Source: CAZHRK01 sp964534555 (GTDB lineage Bacteria > Babelota > Babeliae > Babelales > RVW-14). From it: 64,000 bases of DNA. The notes under the pieces are model-generated. The model had not been told where the DNA came from. It saw only the letters and a program-made list of their open reading frames with translations, and did no database searches. Positions 1 through 9,393 of this stretch are shown piece after piece; position 1 is the stretch's first letter, and each line of letters begins with the position of its first letter. Both the position numbers and the translations under genes were made by a program. The stretch spans positions 91,149 through 155,148 of the forward strand of contig CAZHRK010000003.1 of assembly GCA_964534555.1 (NCBI GenBank), in the 5' to 3' direction.

Positions 1-1379
1 AAGATAAAAAGCGCATGCGCCAAGATGCTAAGATGCAGTCAGATCGACTTGATCAAGAAATTTTAGCTAAACATGTTCGACATACTGATGTTGAGGAAGC
101 CGAATACTTGCATAAAACTCCAGCGCAAGATCGTCTTGAGATAGCTTTTCCTAAGCCAGATCGTCAGCTTGAGCTTGAGAATGGCTTGAGAGTTCTTATT
201 CATGAGCAACACCATACACCTCTTGTAAGTGTATTTCTTGGCTTTAGGGATGGGTATTACCTTGATTCATCACGTGAGGGAATTCAGGCCCAAGTAATGA
301 TGGATATGCTTATTGAAGGATCAAAAGGGCGCACCAAGGTTCAGAATGTTGATGTATTTGAGCGTAATGGTGCGTCATATGAGTTTACAACGTCAGGCGT
401 TACGTTTACCTGCTTGAAGCAAGATTTCTCAGACTTGCTGGAGCATATGTTCTTAATTGTGTGTCAGCCTACGTTTCCACATGATGCTCTTGAGAAACTA
501 AAAAAAATGACTCTTGAGGCAATAAAGAAACAGCAAGATTCTCCAAAAGCTATGGCTAGTCGTATACTGCGCAGCACTCTATACAAAGGGTATCCGTTTG
601 AATGGAGTTACGATGATGCAGCAAAAGATATCCAGGCTCTTAATGAGAGCAGGTTGCGTCAGTTGCATAATCAACTTATTTGCGGCAAAAATATGACCCT
701 GACTATTGTTGGTGATGTTGAGGTTGATCAAGCTGCTCGTCTGGCACAGCAAAAAGGGTTAGCGCTTGGCGCGGGAGAGCGCTTTGTTGTCCCTACATTT
801 GCATCTCGATCTGGCGAGCCGACAGTTCTCAAGCATAATATGCTGCGCGATCAAACAATTGTTATTCTTGGTAGGCCTTCTCCTGTTACCGTTTTTCACC
901 CTGATAATACAGGCCTTCGAGTTCTTAGTACGATTGCATTTGATTCTCTTGGATCAAGAATTTTTGAGCTAAGGGAGCGCTCTGGTTTGTTTTATACAGC
1001 CTCTGGGGCATTTGCTTCTAGCGCTTCTGTTATTCCTGGGTTTGATCAGATTAGTGCAATTATTAGCCCTGAGAATGTTGATACGTTTAAAAAAGGTATC
1101 AAAGAAATGCTTGAGGTTCTTGCGCGTGATGGTGTGCAGCAAACAGAGCTTAATGCAGCACGTACAAGCTTTACCAAAGATCTAATTGATGTCATCTCAG
1201 ATACTACAGCAATTGCTCGAACTTTGTGTAAGCTTGATTCGTATAATCTTGGTTTTGATTACTACGACAAAATGTTGCAGGCACTTCAGGACATGACGAT
1301 TGATGATCTTAATGCCCTAGCTAAGCGATATTCTACGATTGATAACATGACAACAGTTATTGTCGGGCGCGTTGATTAG
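1..1379 (+). CDS. M16 (insulinase/pitrilysin) family protein, C-terminal non-catalytic half, 5'-partial
   Basis: The frame is open to the window edge, so the gene starts upstream. The visible ~454 residues contain one M16-type unit: the LENGLRVLI entry strand near residue 55, then a helix where active M16 domains carry HxxEH. Here that stretch reads GIQAQVMMDMLIEGSKGR, so both zinc-ligand histidines and the catalytic glutamate are missing. A second M16 domain with the TIVGDV strand follows. M16 enzymes pair an active with an inactive half, either in one chain or as two subunits, so this is probably the inactive half. The active HxxEH half would lie upstream, outside the window. A processing-peptidase-like role in the periplasm is inferred from the family only. 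Confidence 0.8.
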   Translation, partial: DKKRMRQDAKMQSDRLDQEILAKHVRHTDVEEAEYLHKTPAQDRLEIAFPKPDRQLELENGLRVLIHEQHHTPLVSVFLGFRDGYYLDSSREGIQAQVMMDMLIEGSKGRTKVQNVDVFERNGASYEFTTSGVTFTCLKQDFSDLLEHMFLIVCQPTFPHDALEKLKKMTLEAIKKQQDSPKAMASRILRSTLYKGYPFEWSYDDAAKDIQALNESRLRQLHNQLICGKNMTLTIVGDVEVDQAARLAQQKGLALGAGERFVVPTFASRSGEPTVLKHNMLRDQTIVILGRPSPVTVFHPDNTGLRVLSTIAFDSLGSRIFELRERSGLFYTASGAFASSASVIPGFDQISAIISPENVDTFKKGIKEMLEVLARDGVQQTELNAARTSFTKDLIDVISDTTAIARTLCKLDSYNLGFDYYDKMLQALQDMTIDDLNALAKRYSTIDNMTTVIVGRVD

Positions 1380-1397
1380 TCATCTGCGCTGAATAAT

Positions 1398-1426
1398 AAA
1401 AAGGGCTCGAAGAGGGCCCTTTTTTA
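1398..1426 (+). terminator. Bidirectional Rho-independent terminator
   Basis: An inverted repeat (AAAAAGGGC / GCCCTTTTTT) with an A-run on one side and a T-run on the other lies between the convergent M16 and yidD genes. It can end transcription from both. Confidence 0.8.
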
Positions 1427-1651
1427 TTGTAGTTTCCATTTGATTATTCTAAGCAATGCCGTAATTGGATTGCATGATATGAGTCTTATTAGTATCAGCG
1501 GTATAGCGATGCTATATCGTTTCTGATTGAGGCAAAGGCGTGCATAATCAGTGCAGCTAATAGGGTAAATGCATACGCCGACAGGGCCTAAGACCCTTCT
1601 TGCTGTCACGATAAAATCACTAAGAAGGCGTGGGGTGTTTTTTTTGCTCAT
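1424..1651 (-). CDS. yidD: YidD, membrane protein insertion efficiency factor
   Basis: This is a 75-residue protein of the YidD (DUF37) family, which assists YidC-dependent insertion of inner-membrane proteins. The family signature is present in altered form: CIYPISCTDYARLCL in place of the usual CRFYPTCSEYA, followed by a hydrophobic helix and an SCNP motif in place of RCHP. The ATG overlaps the rnpA stop codon as ATGA, so translation is probably coupled. The rnpA-yidD order is the conserved bacterial arrangement. The sequence is shorter than most homologues because the Pro/Gly-rich tail is missing. Confidence 0.85.
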   Translation of the reverse strand: MSKKNTPRLLSDFIVTARRVLGPVGVCIYPISCTDYARLCLNQKRYSIAIPLILIRLISCNPITALLRIIKWKLQ

Positions 1652-1977
1652 GCTGTTATTGCTTTAAGAATATGCTGCTTAAGTGTTTCGTATGTCATAG
1701 CATGGAGGTCTTTTCTGACAAGGACAATCCATGTTGTTGGTGCTGTATAAAGCTTTTCTTCATAAAAAATTGATTTTATGCGCCTGCGTGCCTTGTTTCG
1801 ATCGTGAGCTTTGCCGCACACCCTTGGTGTTATGATAAGCATTCTTCCATAAGGAAGGTTAGATGCTGTTTTAAGGATTTTAAGCCCATGTACTTTGTAG
1901 GCTTGCTTTGAAGTTTCAAAAGCTCGTTCTACTTCTTGTTTTGAAAAAGAGAAAAGCTCTTTATGATTTGGAATCAT
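1648..1977 (-). CDS. rnpA: Ribonuclease P protein component
   Basis: This is the protein subunit of RNase P, which helps the catalytic RNA remove tRNA 5' leaders. The family signature RNKARRRIKSIFYE lies near residues 58-71, and the N-terminal FSFSKQEVERAF matches the usual RxxxF entry helix region. I chose the internal ATG at 1977 (109 residues) because an extension to 2043 adds 22 residues with no family similarity and runs towards an upstream terminator hairpin. yidD overlaps its 3' end. rpmH and dnaA, the usual upstream partners, are not adjacent: dnaA is 42 kb away in this window. Confidence 0.88.
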   Translation of the reverse strand: MIPNHKELFSFSKQEVERAFETSKQAYKVHGLKILKTASNLPYGRMLIITPRVCGKAHDRNKARRRIKSIFYEEKLYTAPTTWIVLVRKDLHAMTYETLKQHILKAITA

Positions 1978-2041
1978 AAGTATCACGCATAATTTTAAGC
2001 TAATAACAGTCAGTATTTCTCTGGCAGTATAGCACAAATTC

Positions 2042-2067
2042 AAAAGGACTCATGTTTCCATGAGCCC
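2042..2067 (-). terminator. Rho-independent terminator of the upstream secreted-protein gene
   Basis: A hairpin with arms at 2046-2054 and 2059-2067 (one mismatch) is followed, on the minus strand, by TTTT. It lies just after the stop codon of the gene at 2094-3176. Confidence 0.65.
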
Positions 2068-2093
2068 TCACAAAATCTTGATTAACAAATATA

Positions 2094-3176
2094 TTAAAGA
2101 CCAGCAGCTGCAAGGTGTGCAAGATGCGCTGACGCGCGTGCTGATTTATCAGGGTCTTCTGTTTGCGCTTGAAGTACTAGAAGGTGTGCCTTCAGCTCGT
2201 CAATTATTTCATCGTCTACATGGAGTGTAATGTAGTTTCCGACTGTTTCTGCAGTCAAAGAAACTCTTATTTTACCTGTTGTAATGTGCATCGGGTCTTG
2301 TTTGAGTGCTTTTTGAAATGCTGCATGATAAATAGTTGGACGGAAATCTTTTGCAACATCACCGCTCATAGCGATTGTAAAAACCTTACCATCTCTAAAT
2401 GATCGTGCAATTGCACCAGTTGTTGGCATAACTACTGAACCATCGCTCTCAATAAGTTGGCGATCAATCGGTGCTGTAACACGAACGCAGAAGGTAAAAG
2501 TGCCATCTTTACGAATATCAAGGCCAAAGCTTGGTAGAACTGACGGGTATAAGAAGGCTGTTTTAAGAGATTCATTTGAGCAGAGGTGGTCGCATACATT
2601 GTTTTGAGCTATATGGTTAGGAGCAACCTCTCCTCGTTTAGCTCTTTCAGCTCTATCTTCTGTAATAAAACGAATAATGTTTACAGGGCTACGATCATTA
2701 ACGCGTGCATGCAAGTCGAAAATGATTGTGTCATTATTTATAAAATTCGAAACAGGATCACCAGAAAACAGCTCAGGTGCAAATCTAAATGGCCACTGAG
2801 CAAGCGCTCTAGTTTTTGTTGTTGAGTGTACAATTCCTCTGCCCCCAGGTGTTGCTTGAAGGTTGTTGGTATGACTGTCTGGGCGCTCCGGAGTGTGGTA
2901 GTGTACAACTTTAGCTGATCGCGGTGGGGTGCTAGCAGGTGCAGCACTTATAGAAGGTGATAAAACTTTTGTTGTTGGGGCACCAAGCGCAGCAAGGACA
3001 TCATCTGGAATTAAAGAATCTGCTCGAGGCGATGCGCTAGCACCGGCGCCACCTCTTAGTGGTGATGCTGTATGCTCTGAAACTGATGATCTGCGTGTTC
3101 TGGGTGGAGTTGCTGTTGATGCAGCATTACTATCAAGTACAGCGGCAACTGTTATGAGTATGAGTGTTTTCAGCAT
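2094..3176 (-). CDS. Secreted protein of unknown family, copy 1 of a tandem pair
   Basis: I do not recognise the family. The 360-residue product begins with a clear signal peptide (MLKTLILITVAAVLDSNA). A low-complexity Ser/Thr/Pro/Arg linker of about 90 residues follows, then a folded domain that begins at an ATPGGRG motif. I chose the ATG at 3176 because AGGAA lies at a good distance upstream; the longer frame adds a hydrophilic stretch before the signal peptide. The next gene upstream (3237-4307) is a paralogue in the same layout. Shared blocks are ATPGGR(G/S)I(V/I)H, FDL..RV, a YPS strand and (T/S)IYHAAFQK. Secretion is supported by the sequence; the function is unknown. Confidence 0.75.
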   Translation of the reverse strand: MLKTLILITVAAVLDSNAASTATPPRTRRSSVSEHTASPLRGGAGASASPRADSLIPDDVLAALGAPTTKVLSPSISAAPASTPPRSAKVVHYHTPERPDSHTNNLQATPGGRGIVHSTTKTRALAQWPFRFAPELFSGDPVSNFINNDTIIFDLHARVNDRSPVNIIRFITEDRAERAKRGEVAPNHIAQNNVCDHLCSNESLKTAFLYPSVLPSFGLDIRKDGTFTFCVRVTAPIDRQLIESDGSVVMPTTGAIARSFRDGKVFTIAMSGDVAKDFRPTIYHAAFQKALKQDPMHITTGKIRVSLTAETVGNYITLHVDDEIIDELKAHLLVLQAQTEDPDKSARASAHLAHLAAAGL

Positions 3177-3236
3177 GTGATTTCCTATAAGGGCTTGTAA
3201 TTTTATTTCGATTTTAATGAGCATGGGGCGAGTATT

Positions 3237-4307
3237 TTAGGCTGTAATCAGCGTATCGATAACAGCCGAAAGCTCAACTGCATCAGCATATTCTTGATGT
3301 GAAGAGTCGGCAGCGATTACATCGACTCGTGCTTTTAGATCGGCCAGAGCAGAAGCACCAACAGTGTATGTAATTTTCTTGTAGGATGATCCATCTGGAT
3401 TGTTGGCATCAACTGCAGAAAGGTTAATATCCTTTGTTTCAATCTCAAATGTCCATGCCCCAAATGATTTTTGAAATGCTGCATGATAAATAGTAGACAA
3501 TTCACAGCTAGGAACCGCTTCAGATCGTACTGCAATAGTAAAAAGCTCTGATTTACTAAATGAGTTTCCAATTTTGCCGCCAGGCGTACGTGTTGCAGGG
3601 TCTCCAATTTTTACGACTGCTTCACGATTTATAGTTGCTGTAATGCGGATATACGTGAAAATATTGCCGGTCTTATGATCTTTTTTTATACCAAAGGCGA
3701 TTTTGCGTGATGGGTATATTACAGCAGCTTTTAAAAGTTGCTGTGAGCATATATGGTCATAAATATCTGATGATGCATAAAATGGGTCTTTATTTTTGCT
3801 TTGGGGTGTCAGACCGCTTTTACGGCGATCATTTGCAATCATAGCGACTATTTTATCGCTAAGATTGTTTTCAACACGCTTTGCAAGATCAAAAACAACA
3901 TCTTTGTTCATAATAAAGCTCGTATTAGCGCCGTCTTCAAAAAGCTCTTCATCCCATGCATAGCATTGATCACTAAGCGTTGATGTTTTTTGGATTATAT
4001 GGATAATTGAGCGACCACCAGGTGTTGCTTTATGAGGGATAGTAGCTTTTTCATCGCGCATAGGCGTGCGCTTTGTTGGCGCCTCTTCGGCTGCTTTTAT
4101 GTTTTGATGGGTTGGTGTTCCATACTTGCTTGGGCTGCCGAGTATTCTGCGTAACGGTGTTTCTTCTCTCGGACGAGTTGAGCGTGCTGGGCTTGCATAA
4201 GAAGCATCAGTAGTACCAGCGTTTTCAGTTTCAGGCTTTACGCTTGGGCTTTCTGCCCCAAAAAGCGGAGTAAAAACAAGAGTCATTATAAGAAGAGGAA
4301 TATGCAT
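3237..4307 (-). CDS. Secreted protein of unknown family, copy 2 of a tandem pair
   Basis: This 356-residue paralogue of the downstream gene has the same plan: signal peptide (MHIPLLIMTLVFTPLFGA), a Pro/Thr/Arg-rich linker, then a ~270-residue domain starting ATPGGRSIIH and containing STIYHAAFQK. A GTG start at 4349 is possible. The ATG at 4307 is preferred because it puts the signal peptide at the N-terminus and leaves a terminator-like hairpin (4338-4378) outside the gene. Only a weak AAAGG lies upstream of it. The two copies are clearly diverged, so this is an old duplication. No catalytic motif is visible. Confidence 0.72.
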   Translation of the reverse strand: MHIPLLIMTLVFTPLFGAESPSVKPETENAGTTDASYASPARSTRPREETPLRRILGSPSKYGTPTHQNIKAAEEAPTKRTPMRDEKATIPHKATPGGRSIIHIIQKTSTLSDQCYAWDEELFEDGANTSFIMNKDVVFDLAKRVENNLSDKIVAMIANDRRKSGLTPQSKNKDPFYASSDIYDHICSQQLLKAAVIYPSRKIAFGIKKDHKTGNIFTYIRITATINREAVVKIGDPATRTPGGKIGNSFSKSELFTIAVRSEAVPSCELSTIYHAAFQKSFGAWTFEIETKDINLSAVDANNPDGSSYKKITYTVGASALADLKARVDVIAADSSHQEYADAVELSAVIDTLITA

Positions 4308-4337
4308 TGCTAATAAGCCTTTCGTAAGACAATCTTT

Positions 4338-4378
4338 AAAGTGCCCCACTGAGCCTGAGAAAAGCTTGAGGGGGGCAC
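4338..4378 (-). terminator. Terminator-like hairpin after the 1526-residue gene
   Basis: Arms GTGCCCC (4341-4347) and GGGGCAC (4372-4378), followed on the minus strand by TTTAAA. It lies between the stop codon of the large gene and the start of the next one, and overlaps the alternative GTG start of the latter. Confidence 0.5.
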
Positions 4379-4420
4379 CATTATAGAGATTCTATCGATA
4401 TTAGCAACCGTTACCAGGCC

Positions 4421-7400
4421 TTAGAACAGGTCTTTTAGCTTAGAAACAAGGCTTTTTGATGCTTTAATTAAAAGATCATCTAAATCGTTAACATTTGCTT
4501 CGATTCTAATAGAAAAGTCTTTGCCACCAATAACACCTTCAATTATTGATATTGGCATTTTGCCTTGGACAACCGCCTTAAGGCTTTCAATTTCTATTCG
4601 AATTTTATTGATAGTGAAGACGTTTACTGCTCGCAGGCCAAAATCAAGGACTTTTGAGCTTACGCCAGTTGCTTTTTCTGCTGCATACAAGCTACCTTTT
4701 GCCAGCGTTAGAGCCGCGTCAGCTGTTTTTTGTGCTGCTATCAGAGCGGCTAGCTCAGCACGCTCATCAGCTGTTGTTTTATCAAGGACTTCTTTTTGTA
4801 CAACCTTGCCTGCAGATTTGCCTGTATCAACCACCGAGTCAACGGCATCTTTGCCTGTATCAACCACTGAATCAAGGGTGTTTTTGCCTGTATCAACAAC
4901 AGAGCTACCGATACTTTTTGCTTTATCTACTACTTTATTAAAAACGCCCCATGCATAGAGTTTATGTGGTTTTTGATTTGTCAAAAGTGTATCTAAATCA
5001 AATCGAGCATCAGTATTAGTTGCTATTTTACGTCTGAGTTCTGCTATACGTACGTCAAGCCTATCAAGATCCTTCTGAGCGCTTTCAACTTTTGATCGAG
5101 CGTCTCGAATAGATGCCCCAGCTTGATCAAGCTCACCGCGTATTTGTTTTCTGAAGCGCTCAATAAATGCTGCATCAAATCCTGATGCGATTTCTCCTGA
5201 TAATCTGAAGTCTATATTTTTAACACGCGCTACATCGTCAATACTATCCATTTCAGTTGGAAGGTTGACCGCAGATCCCTCAAATGTTGCTCTAAAAGGA
5301 CCAAACAACGTGCGCACGGTTTTGAAGCTAAGCTTGTCCCCGCTAAAGAAAAGATCTGTTTGGCTTACAGATCCCAGAAGTTCTGCAAGCCCAGTGAAGG
5401 TGATGATTTGTCTGTCTTTGGTTAGTGTTAGTTCAAATGCTGCGCCATCATCATCTGTTCCGTATTTTTGATCAAGCCCCGCGCCGGTTAATTTGAGAGG
5501 CCCAATATCTATTTTCGGAATTGTTCCATTCATACTAAAGCCGCTGTCACTTACAACTATTTGTGCTTTACCATCTCCCACAAATGGCAGTGCAACAAGA
5601 GCATTCATTCTTAATCCAGGCGCAAGCACTGGTTTCTTTAATGATGTACCTTTGAGCCCAACAGTAAATTCAGCTGCTTTAATCCCCATGTTCGGTAATC
5701 TTAACGTTGGCATATCAAGGCCCGATTTTGTGGCAAATGCAATTACATCTTTAAGCGTTAGTCTCTCCGCGCGCATTGATGTGTAGAGCAGAAAGCCTTC
5801 TTTGCTTAGTTTTACATCTGTTTGGCTTGAAACTCCAAATAGCTGTACCAACCCAGACATAAGAAAGCGTTGTTCTTCTTTTGTTAATTTAATATCAACA
5901 ATCGCTCCATCATCAGCTGTTCCATATGCGCCGTCTTCTCCCATGCCTGTTATAAGCACTGGGCCGCACTCTATTTTGCTTAATTTACCTTTTGCGCTAA
6001 TTCCATTATCGCGCACGAGTAGTTCTACAAGAGCAAATTCATCAAGCACCTGGACTTTACCTTTCATGGTAATCCCAGGATCGAGTCTGAAGGTTTTGAA
6101 TTTTTCACCCTTCATACCAACGGTGTATTCAACATCGCTTAATCCAAGGTCGGGTAGTGCATCAGGTGGTAGCGTGAGTCCTGTTTTGTTTGCAGCAGCA
6201 ATAATGTCTTTTAAATTAATGCGATCAATTTTGAGCGATGATAAGAATTCAAAGCCTTCTTTTCCTAGGTACACTTCTGTTTGTGCTGAGCTTCCAAATA
6301 TTTTAATTAACCCCGAAATTAAGACATGCTGCTTTGTTGGCGTAAGCGCAAAACTAACAACTGGTCCATCATCAGGTGTGCCGTATGTTTTATCTAACCC
6401 TTTTCCTGTTATCAGTACTGGGCCTAGCTCTAGTTGGGATATTGTGCCCTCTGCTATTATGCCGCCTATATCAACATTAACGTTAATAGTTGCTTTTTCA
6501 TCAAGTACTTCCATAGAGCCTTTGAACGTTAGGCCTGGGTCGAATTGAATCTCTCCAATCGATCCACCAGTTGGTGCAAATTTTACTTCAACATCATGAA
6601 AGCCAAAGTTTGGAACTTTTTCTATTGCGATATTTGCGCCTGCGCTTCTTGCAAGGCTTGCAAGGTCAGATAAGAAAAGTCGGTTGATACTGCCATACAT
6701 AATCAGGTCTTGAAGATTTGCAGTGACCAGCGTTCCTACGCGTGCTTTGATATCACCTACTTGTACAGCGCCAGTAAGACCGAATTTAGTCGGTAAACCA
6801 GTAGCAGAGAAGACCGCGTAGTCTATACCAGCTTCTACCGCCACATCAGATATAGCAAAGCCTTTGATGCCCATAGGGTTGTGCCAATCTCCCTTCATTG
6901 TGCCTGAGAGCGATGCGCTATCTGGCTCAACTTTTACTCGGCCATAGAGTCCCAGGGGCTCGTCTTTATCAGATGGGATAACAGTGATTTTTGTTATGAG
7001 AGAGAGCTTCGGGCCACTTCCGTCAAATTCAAAAATGAGGTTATCAAGTGTTGCCTTTTTACCCAGGCGTACTTGCGCAGGGATATTTGCTTGAAGCTTA
7101 AGGTCTCTGATGCTCCTGCCAACCGACATAACGGTATAAACTTCTTTAGGTGCATCAGGGACTAAATTGCTTACACCAGCAAAGACACCACCGGTTGTAG
7201 GCATTTTTAGGACAATTGAGACGCCCTGAGGGATATCAATTTTTAATGCTGGGTCGGTGTAGGCTTTTGATGCAGCGATGATACTTGCGCGTGAGAAGTC
7301 GATTTTATCAATATCTGTTCCTGCTGCATCAGGAATAGAGTCAGATACTTTCCAGCCAGCTTTAATACCGCCCTTAAGTGCAATAAGACCTTTACTTGTT

Positions 7401-9001
7401 ACGACAGATCCTGTGAATGGTATACCCAGAACTCGTGAGTCTCCCTCCACAAAAAATGACTTACTTCTTTTATCAAGGCCCATTGATAAATTCGCAAGTT
7501 CAATATCCTCAAGTCCTGGCACCCCAGTTCCTTTAAATGGTTTAAGCGGGGTTTGGGTTTTGAGTGTTCCTCTAAATAAAATATCCCACTCTTTTCTGCC
7601 CCCTACATCCACTTTATCGACAACGAGCATGGCCTGTACATCTTGCCCTTGGATCTTAAGGTCGGTACTAAACGTAGCTTTTGCGCCTTGCTGAACACGC
7701 AGTTTGGCACCTTTAAAACTTACGTCATCCGTTATTCTAAGGTCAGAGTCAACTGATCCTTCAAATACCTTAAATGCTTTATCCTCAAAAACAGAGACAA
7801 CTGTAGTGCTTACTGTCCCCATGTCTGACGGAAGCCTGAAGTCGATTATGCCATCGAGTCGTGCTACCGATGTACGAGGAGTTTTTGCTGTAACTGTTTT
7901 TTCTGCGTCAGGAGTGCCGCTTAAAATTTCTTGAGGTAAGCTTGCAATAGTGACAGATGGTGTTTTGAGTGTACAGTTTGGTATGAGCTCAAGACTTCCG
8001 TTTAGTGTCGTCTTAACGGTAAATCCGAGTCGGCTGTCGTATACGCCTTCGCATTTAAGGTTGTCGAGTCTGATAGACTTTGGAAGTGACGCAGCAAGTG
8101 GTGTTAGGTCGATTTCTGCCGTATACATAACACGTCTATTTTCAAGAGGCTTTGGTGCTGTGCTTGTGGCGGTTGCCTGGGCTGATTTTGTTGCACGCGG
8201 TTTTGTGTTAAAAGGGTTTATAACCTTAATAATACCTTTTTTGAGGCTTACCTGACCTATGGCTGATCCCTTTGTGTCTTTTAAAAGCTCCTGAATTTTA
8301 AGGTCGTCAATCTCTGCTTGAGCGATTATGTTTCCATCTTCTAGCCCAAAAGTAATTGTTGTGTCTGGTTCACCAGTTTCTGACGCAAGATTAACCCTTG
8401 TAAACAAGCGCTTGTCTGATTTGCTGAGTGATAAATAAAACTTTTTTAATGCTAATATTTTGCCAGGCGCCAGCGGCAGTGAGATTCCTGTTTTAAGATC
8501 AATAGCAAAGACAATCTCTATGTTGCCTTCAGGGGTTTTTGTGACATTTTCAATACTTGCGATGCCTTCAATTAACCCAAAAATTTTTGCAGTTGCTGCA
8601 AGTTGTAAACCTTGGCTGCTCGAGAATGATCCAGAGGGTGCATTAAGTGAGATAATTTCAAGATCAAAAGATGCTTTTGGAGAAAGCTGCGCGTCAAAAT
8701 CAAACTTCTTTGTCTCTGTGTCGAGCCATCCGCTGAAGACGATAGGGCCCAAGTAAGGCAGCTCAAAAGGGAATTTGAACTCTTTTGTTGTGGCGCTTGT
8801 GGGTTTTACAACGGCTTGTTTTACGAGTTTGCTTGTTTCTTTTACTCCTTTGGTGTCACCAAGTGATGGTTTTGCGATCATGGGTTGTTTTGTTGCCGGG
8901 CCTGTAGCAGATGAGCTTGGCGCTATTACGGTTGCACTTTGGAGTGCTGCGATATTGACTGATGTGTGAATAACCCAAAGAAATAAAATAAGTATCAACA
9001 T
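4421..9001 (-). CDS. Giant exported protein with three ~153-residue repeats and a helical C-terminus
   Basis: I do not recognise the family. The 1526-residue product has an N-terminal hydrophobic signal or anchor (MLILILFLWVIHTSVNIAA). The ATG at 9001 follows AAGGGGTGGGA and is preferred to a TTG ten codons upstream. Most of the chain is predicted beta-rich (alternating hydrophobic short strands, many Gly/Asp turns). Three tandem units carry a GPVLITG-type strand followed by a Gly-x-Asp..YGT.DDG loop; the GP residues fall at about 860, 1013 and 1167. The C-terminal ~250 residues are helical, with a coiled coil and three 11-residue repeats (SVVDTGK..). A long beta-rich exported chain could be a lipid-transfer/AsmA-like or surface protein; that is inference only. 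Confidence 0.8.
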   Translation of the reverse strand: MLILILFLWVIHTSVNIAALQSATVIAPSSSATGPATKQPMIAKPSLGDTKGVKETSKLVKQAVVKPTSATTKEFKFPFELPYLGPIVFSGWLDTETKKFDFDAQLSPKASFDLEIISLNAPSGSFSSSQGLQLAATAKIFGLIEGIASIENVTKTPEGNIEIVFAIDLKTGISLPLAPGKILALKKFYLSLSKSDKRLFTRVNLASETGEPDTTITFGLEDGNIIAQAEIDDLKIQELLKDTKGSAIGQVSLKKGIIKVINPFNTKPRATKSAQATATSTAPKPLENRRVMYTAEIDLTPLAASLPKSIRLDNLKCEGVYDSRLGFTVKTTLNGSLELIPNCTLKTPSVTIASLPQEILSGTPDAEKTVTAKTPRTSVARLDGIIDFRLPSDMGTVSTTVVSVFEDKAFKVFEGSVDSDLRITDDVSFKGAKLRVQQGAKATFSTDLKIQGQDVQAMLVVDKVDVGGRKEWDILFRGTLKTQTPLKPFKGTGVPGLEDIELANLSMGLDKRSKSFFVEGDSRVLGIPFTGSVVTSKGLIALKGGIKAGWKVSDSIPDAAGTDIDKIDFSRASIIAASKAYTDPALKIDIPQGVSIVLKMPTTGGVFAGVSNLVPDAPKEVYTVMSVGRSIRDLKLQANIPAQVRLGKKATLDNLIFEFDGSGPKLSLITKITVIPSDKDEPLGLYGRVKVEPDSASLSGTMKGDWHNPMGIKGFAISDVAVEAGIDYAVFSATGLPTKFGLTGAVQVGDIKARVGTLVTANLQDLIMYGSINRLFLSDLASLARSAGANIAIEKVPNFGFHDVEVKFAPTGGSIGEIQFDPGLTFKGSMEVLDEKATINVNVDIGGIIAEGTISQLELGPVLITGKGLDKTYGTPDDGPVVSFALTPTKQHVLISGLIKIFGSSAQTEVYLGKEGFEFLSSLKIDRINLKDIIAAANKTGLTLPPDALPDLGLSDVEYTVGMKGEKFKTFRLDPGITMKGKVQVLDEFALVELLVRDNGISAKGKLSKIECGPVLITGMGEDGAYGTADDGAIVDIKLTKEEQRFLMSGLVQLFGVSSQTDVKLSKEGFLLYTSMRAERLTLKDVIAFATKSGLDMPTLRLPNMGIKAAEFTVGLKGTSLKKPVLAPGLRMNALVALPFVGDGKAQIVVSDSGFSMNGTIPKIDIGPLKLTGAGLDQKYGTDDDGAAFELTLTKDRQIITFTGLAELLGSVSQTDLFFSGDKLSFKTVRTLFGPFRATFEGSAVNLPTEMDSIDDVARVKNIDFRLSGEIASGFDAAFIERFRKQIRGELDQAGASIRDARSKVESAQKDLDRLDVRIAELRRKIATNTDARFDLDTLLTNQKPHKLYAWGVFNKVVDKAKSIGSSVVDTGKNTLDSVVDTGKDAVDSVVDTGKSAGKVVQKEVLDKTTADERAELAALIAAQKTADAALTLAKGSLYAAEKATGVSSKVLDFGLRAVNVFTINKIRIEIESLKAVVQGKMPISIIEGVIGGKDFSIRIEANVNDLDDLLIKASKSLVSKLKDLF

Positions 9002-9076
9002 TCCCACCCCTTTTGAGAAAATTATTCTCAAGTGTTAAATGGCGGGTGCGAATGATTCAATAGTTTGATGAAATAA

Positions 9077-9106
9077 AAAGCCCCGGAAACATCATTCCGG
9101 GGCTTT
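9077..9106 (-). terminator. Strong Rho-independent terminator
   Basis: A perfect 12-bp stem (AAAGCCCCGGAA / TTCCGGGGCTTT) with a 6-nt loop, then T5 on the minus strand, 23 bp after the stop of the small acidic gene. It isolates that gene from the giant gene downstream. Confidence 0.9.
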
Positions 9107-9129
9107 GAAACTTTAAATTGATCGGCAGC

Positions 9130-9393
9130 TTAGTCGAAGTCTATTTCATCATCGTCATCATCATCGCTGTCATCATCGCCATCAAGACCTTCGTCGTCTT
9201 TTAGCGCACCAATTTCACGCAGTGAATTAACGCCATCCTCTTCTTCTTCAAAAGACGCGTCAGCTTTGAAAGCATCTTCAACAACGTGCTCTTCTGTTGC
9301 AACAGGTGTTACATCAGCTGCTTCTTCAGTTGCCATAACAAAACCAAAAGAAGCTGTAAGCGCCAGCAAAGCAGCCATAACAAGGTACAACAT
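9130..9393 (-). CDS. Small secreted acidic protein with poly-Asp tail
   Basis: This 87-residue protein has a signal peptide (MLYLVMAALLALTASFGFVMA) and a mature part of about 65 residues that is almost wholly acidic, ending DSDDDDDDEIDFD. The ribosome binding site is near-perfect (AAAGGAGG, 6 nt before ATG) and a strong terminator follows, so the gene is probably well expressed. No family is recognised. The poly-Asp end could bind Ca2+ or basic partners, or act as an acidic secretion tag. Two other large secreted proteins of this window (46410-48887 and 48947-50410) have acidic C-terminal regions too. Confidence 0.75.
   Translation of the reverse strand: MLYLVMAALLALTASFGFVMATEEAADVTPVATEEHVVEDAFKADASFEEEEDGVNSLREIGALKDDEGLDGDDDSDDDDDDEIDFD

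Noticed and set aside
4818..4915. 33-bp repeats in the giant gene as a separate DNA repeat element
   Set aside because: They are in frame and encode the three 11-residue SVVDTGK repeats, so they belong to the protein.
5802..6548. 248-codon plus-strand frame opposite the giant gene
   Set aside because: Antisense shadow of the repeat units; no ribosome binding site and no recognisable protein.
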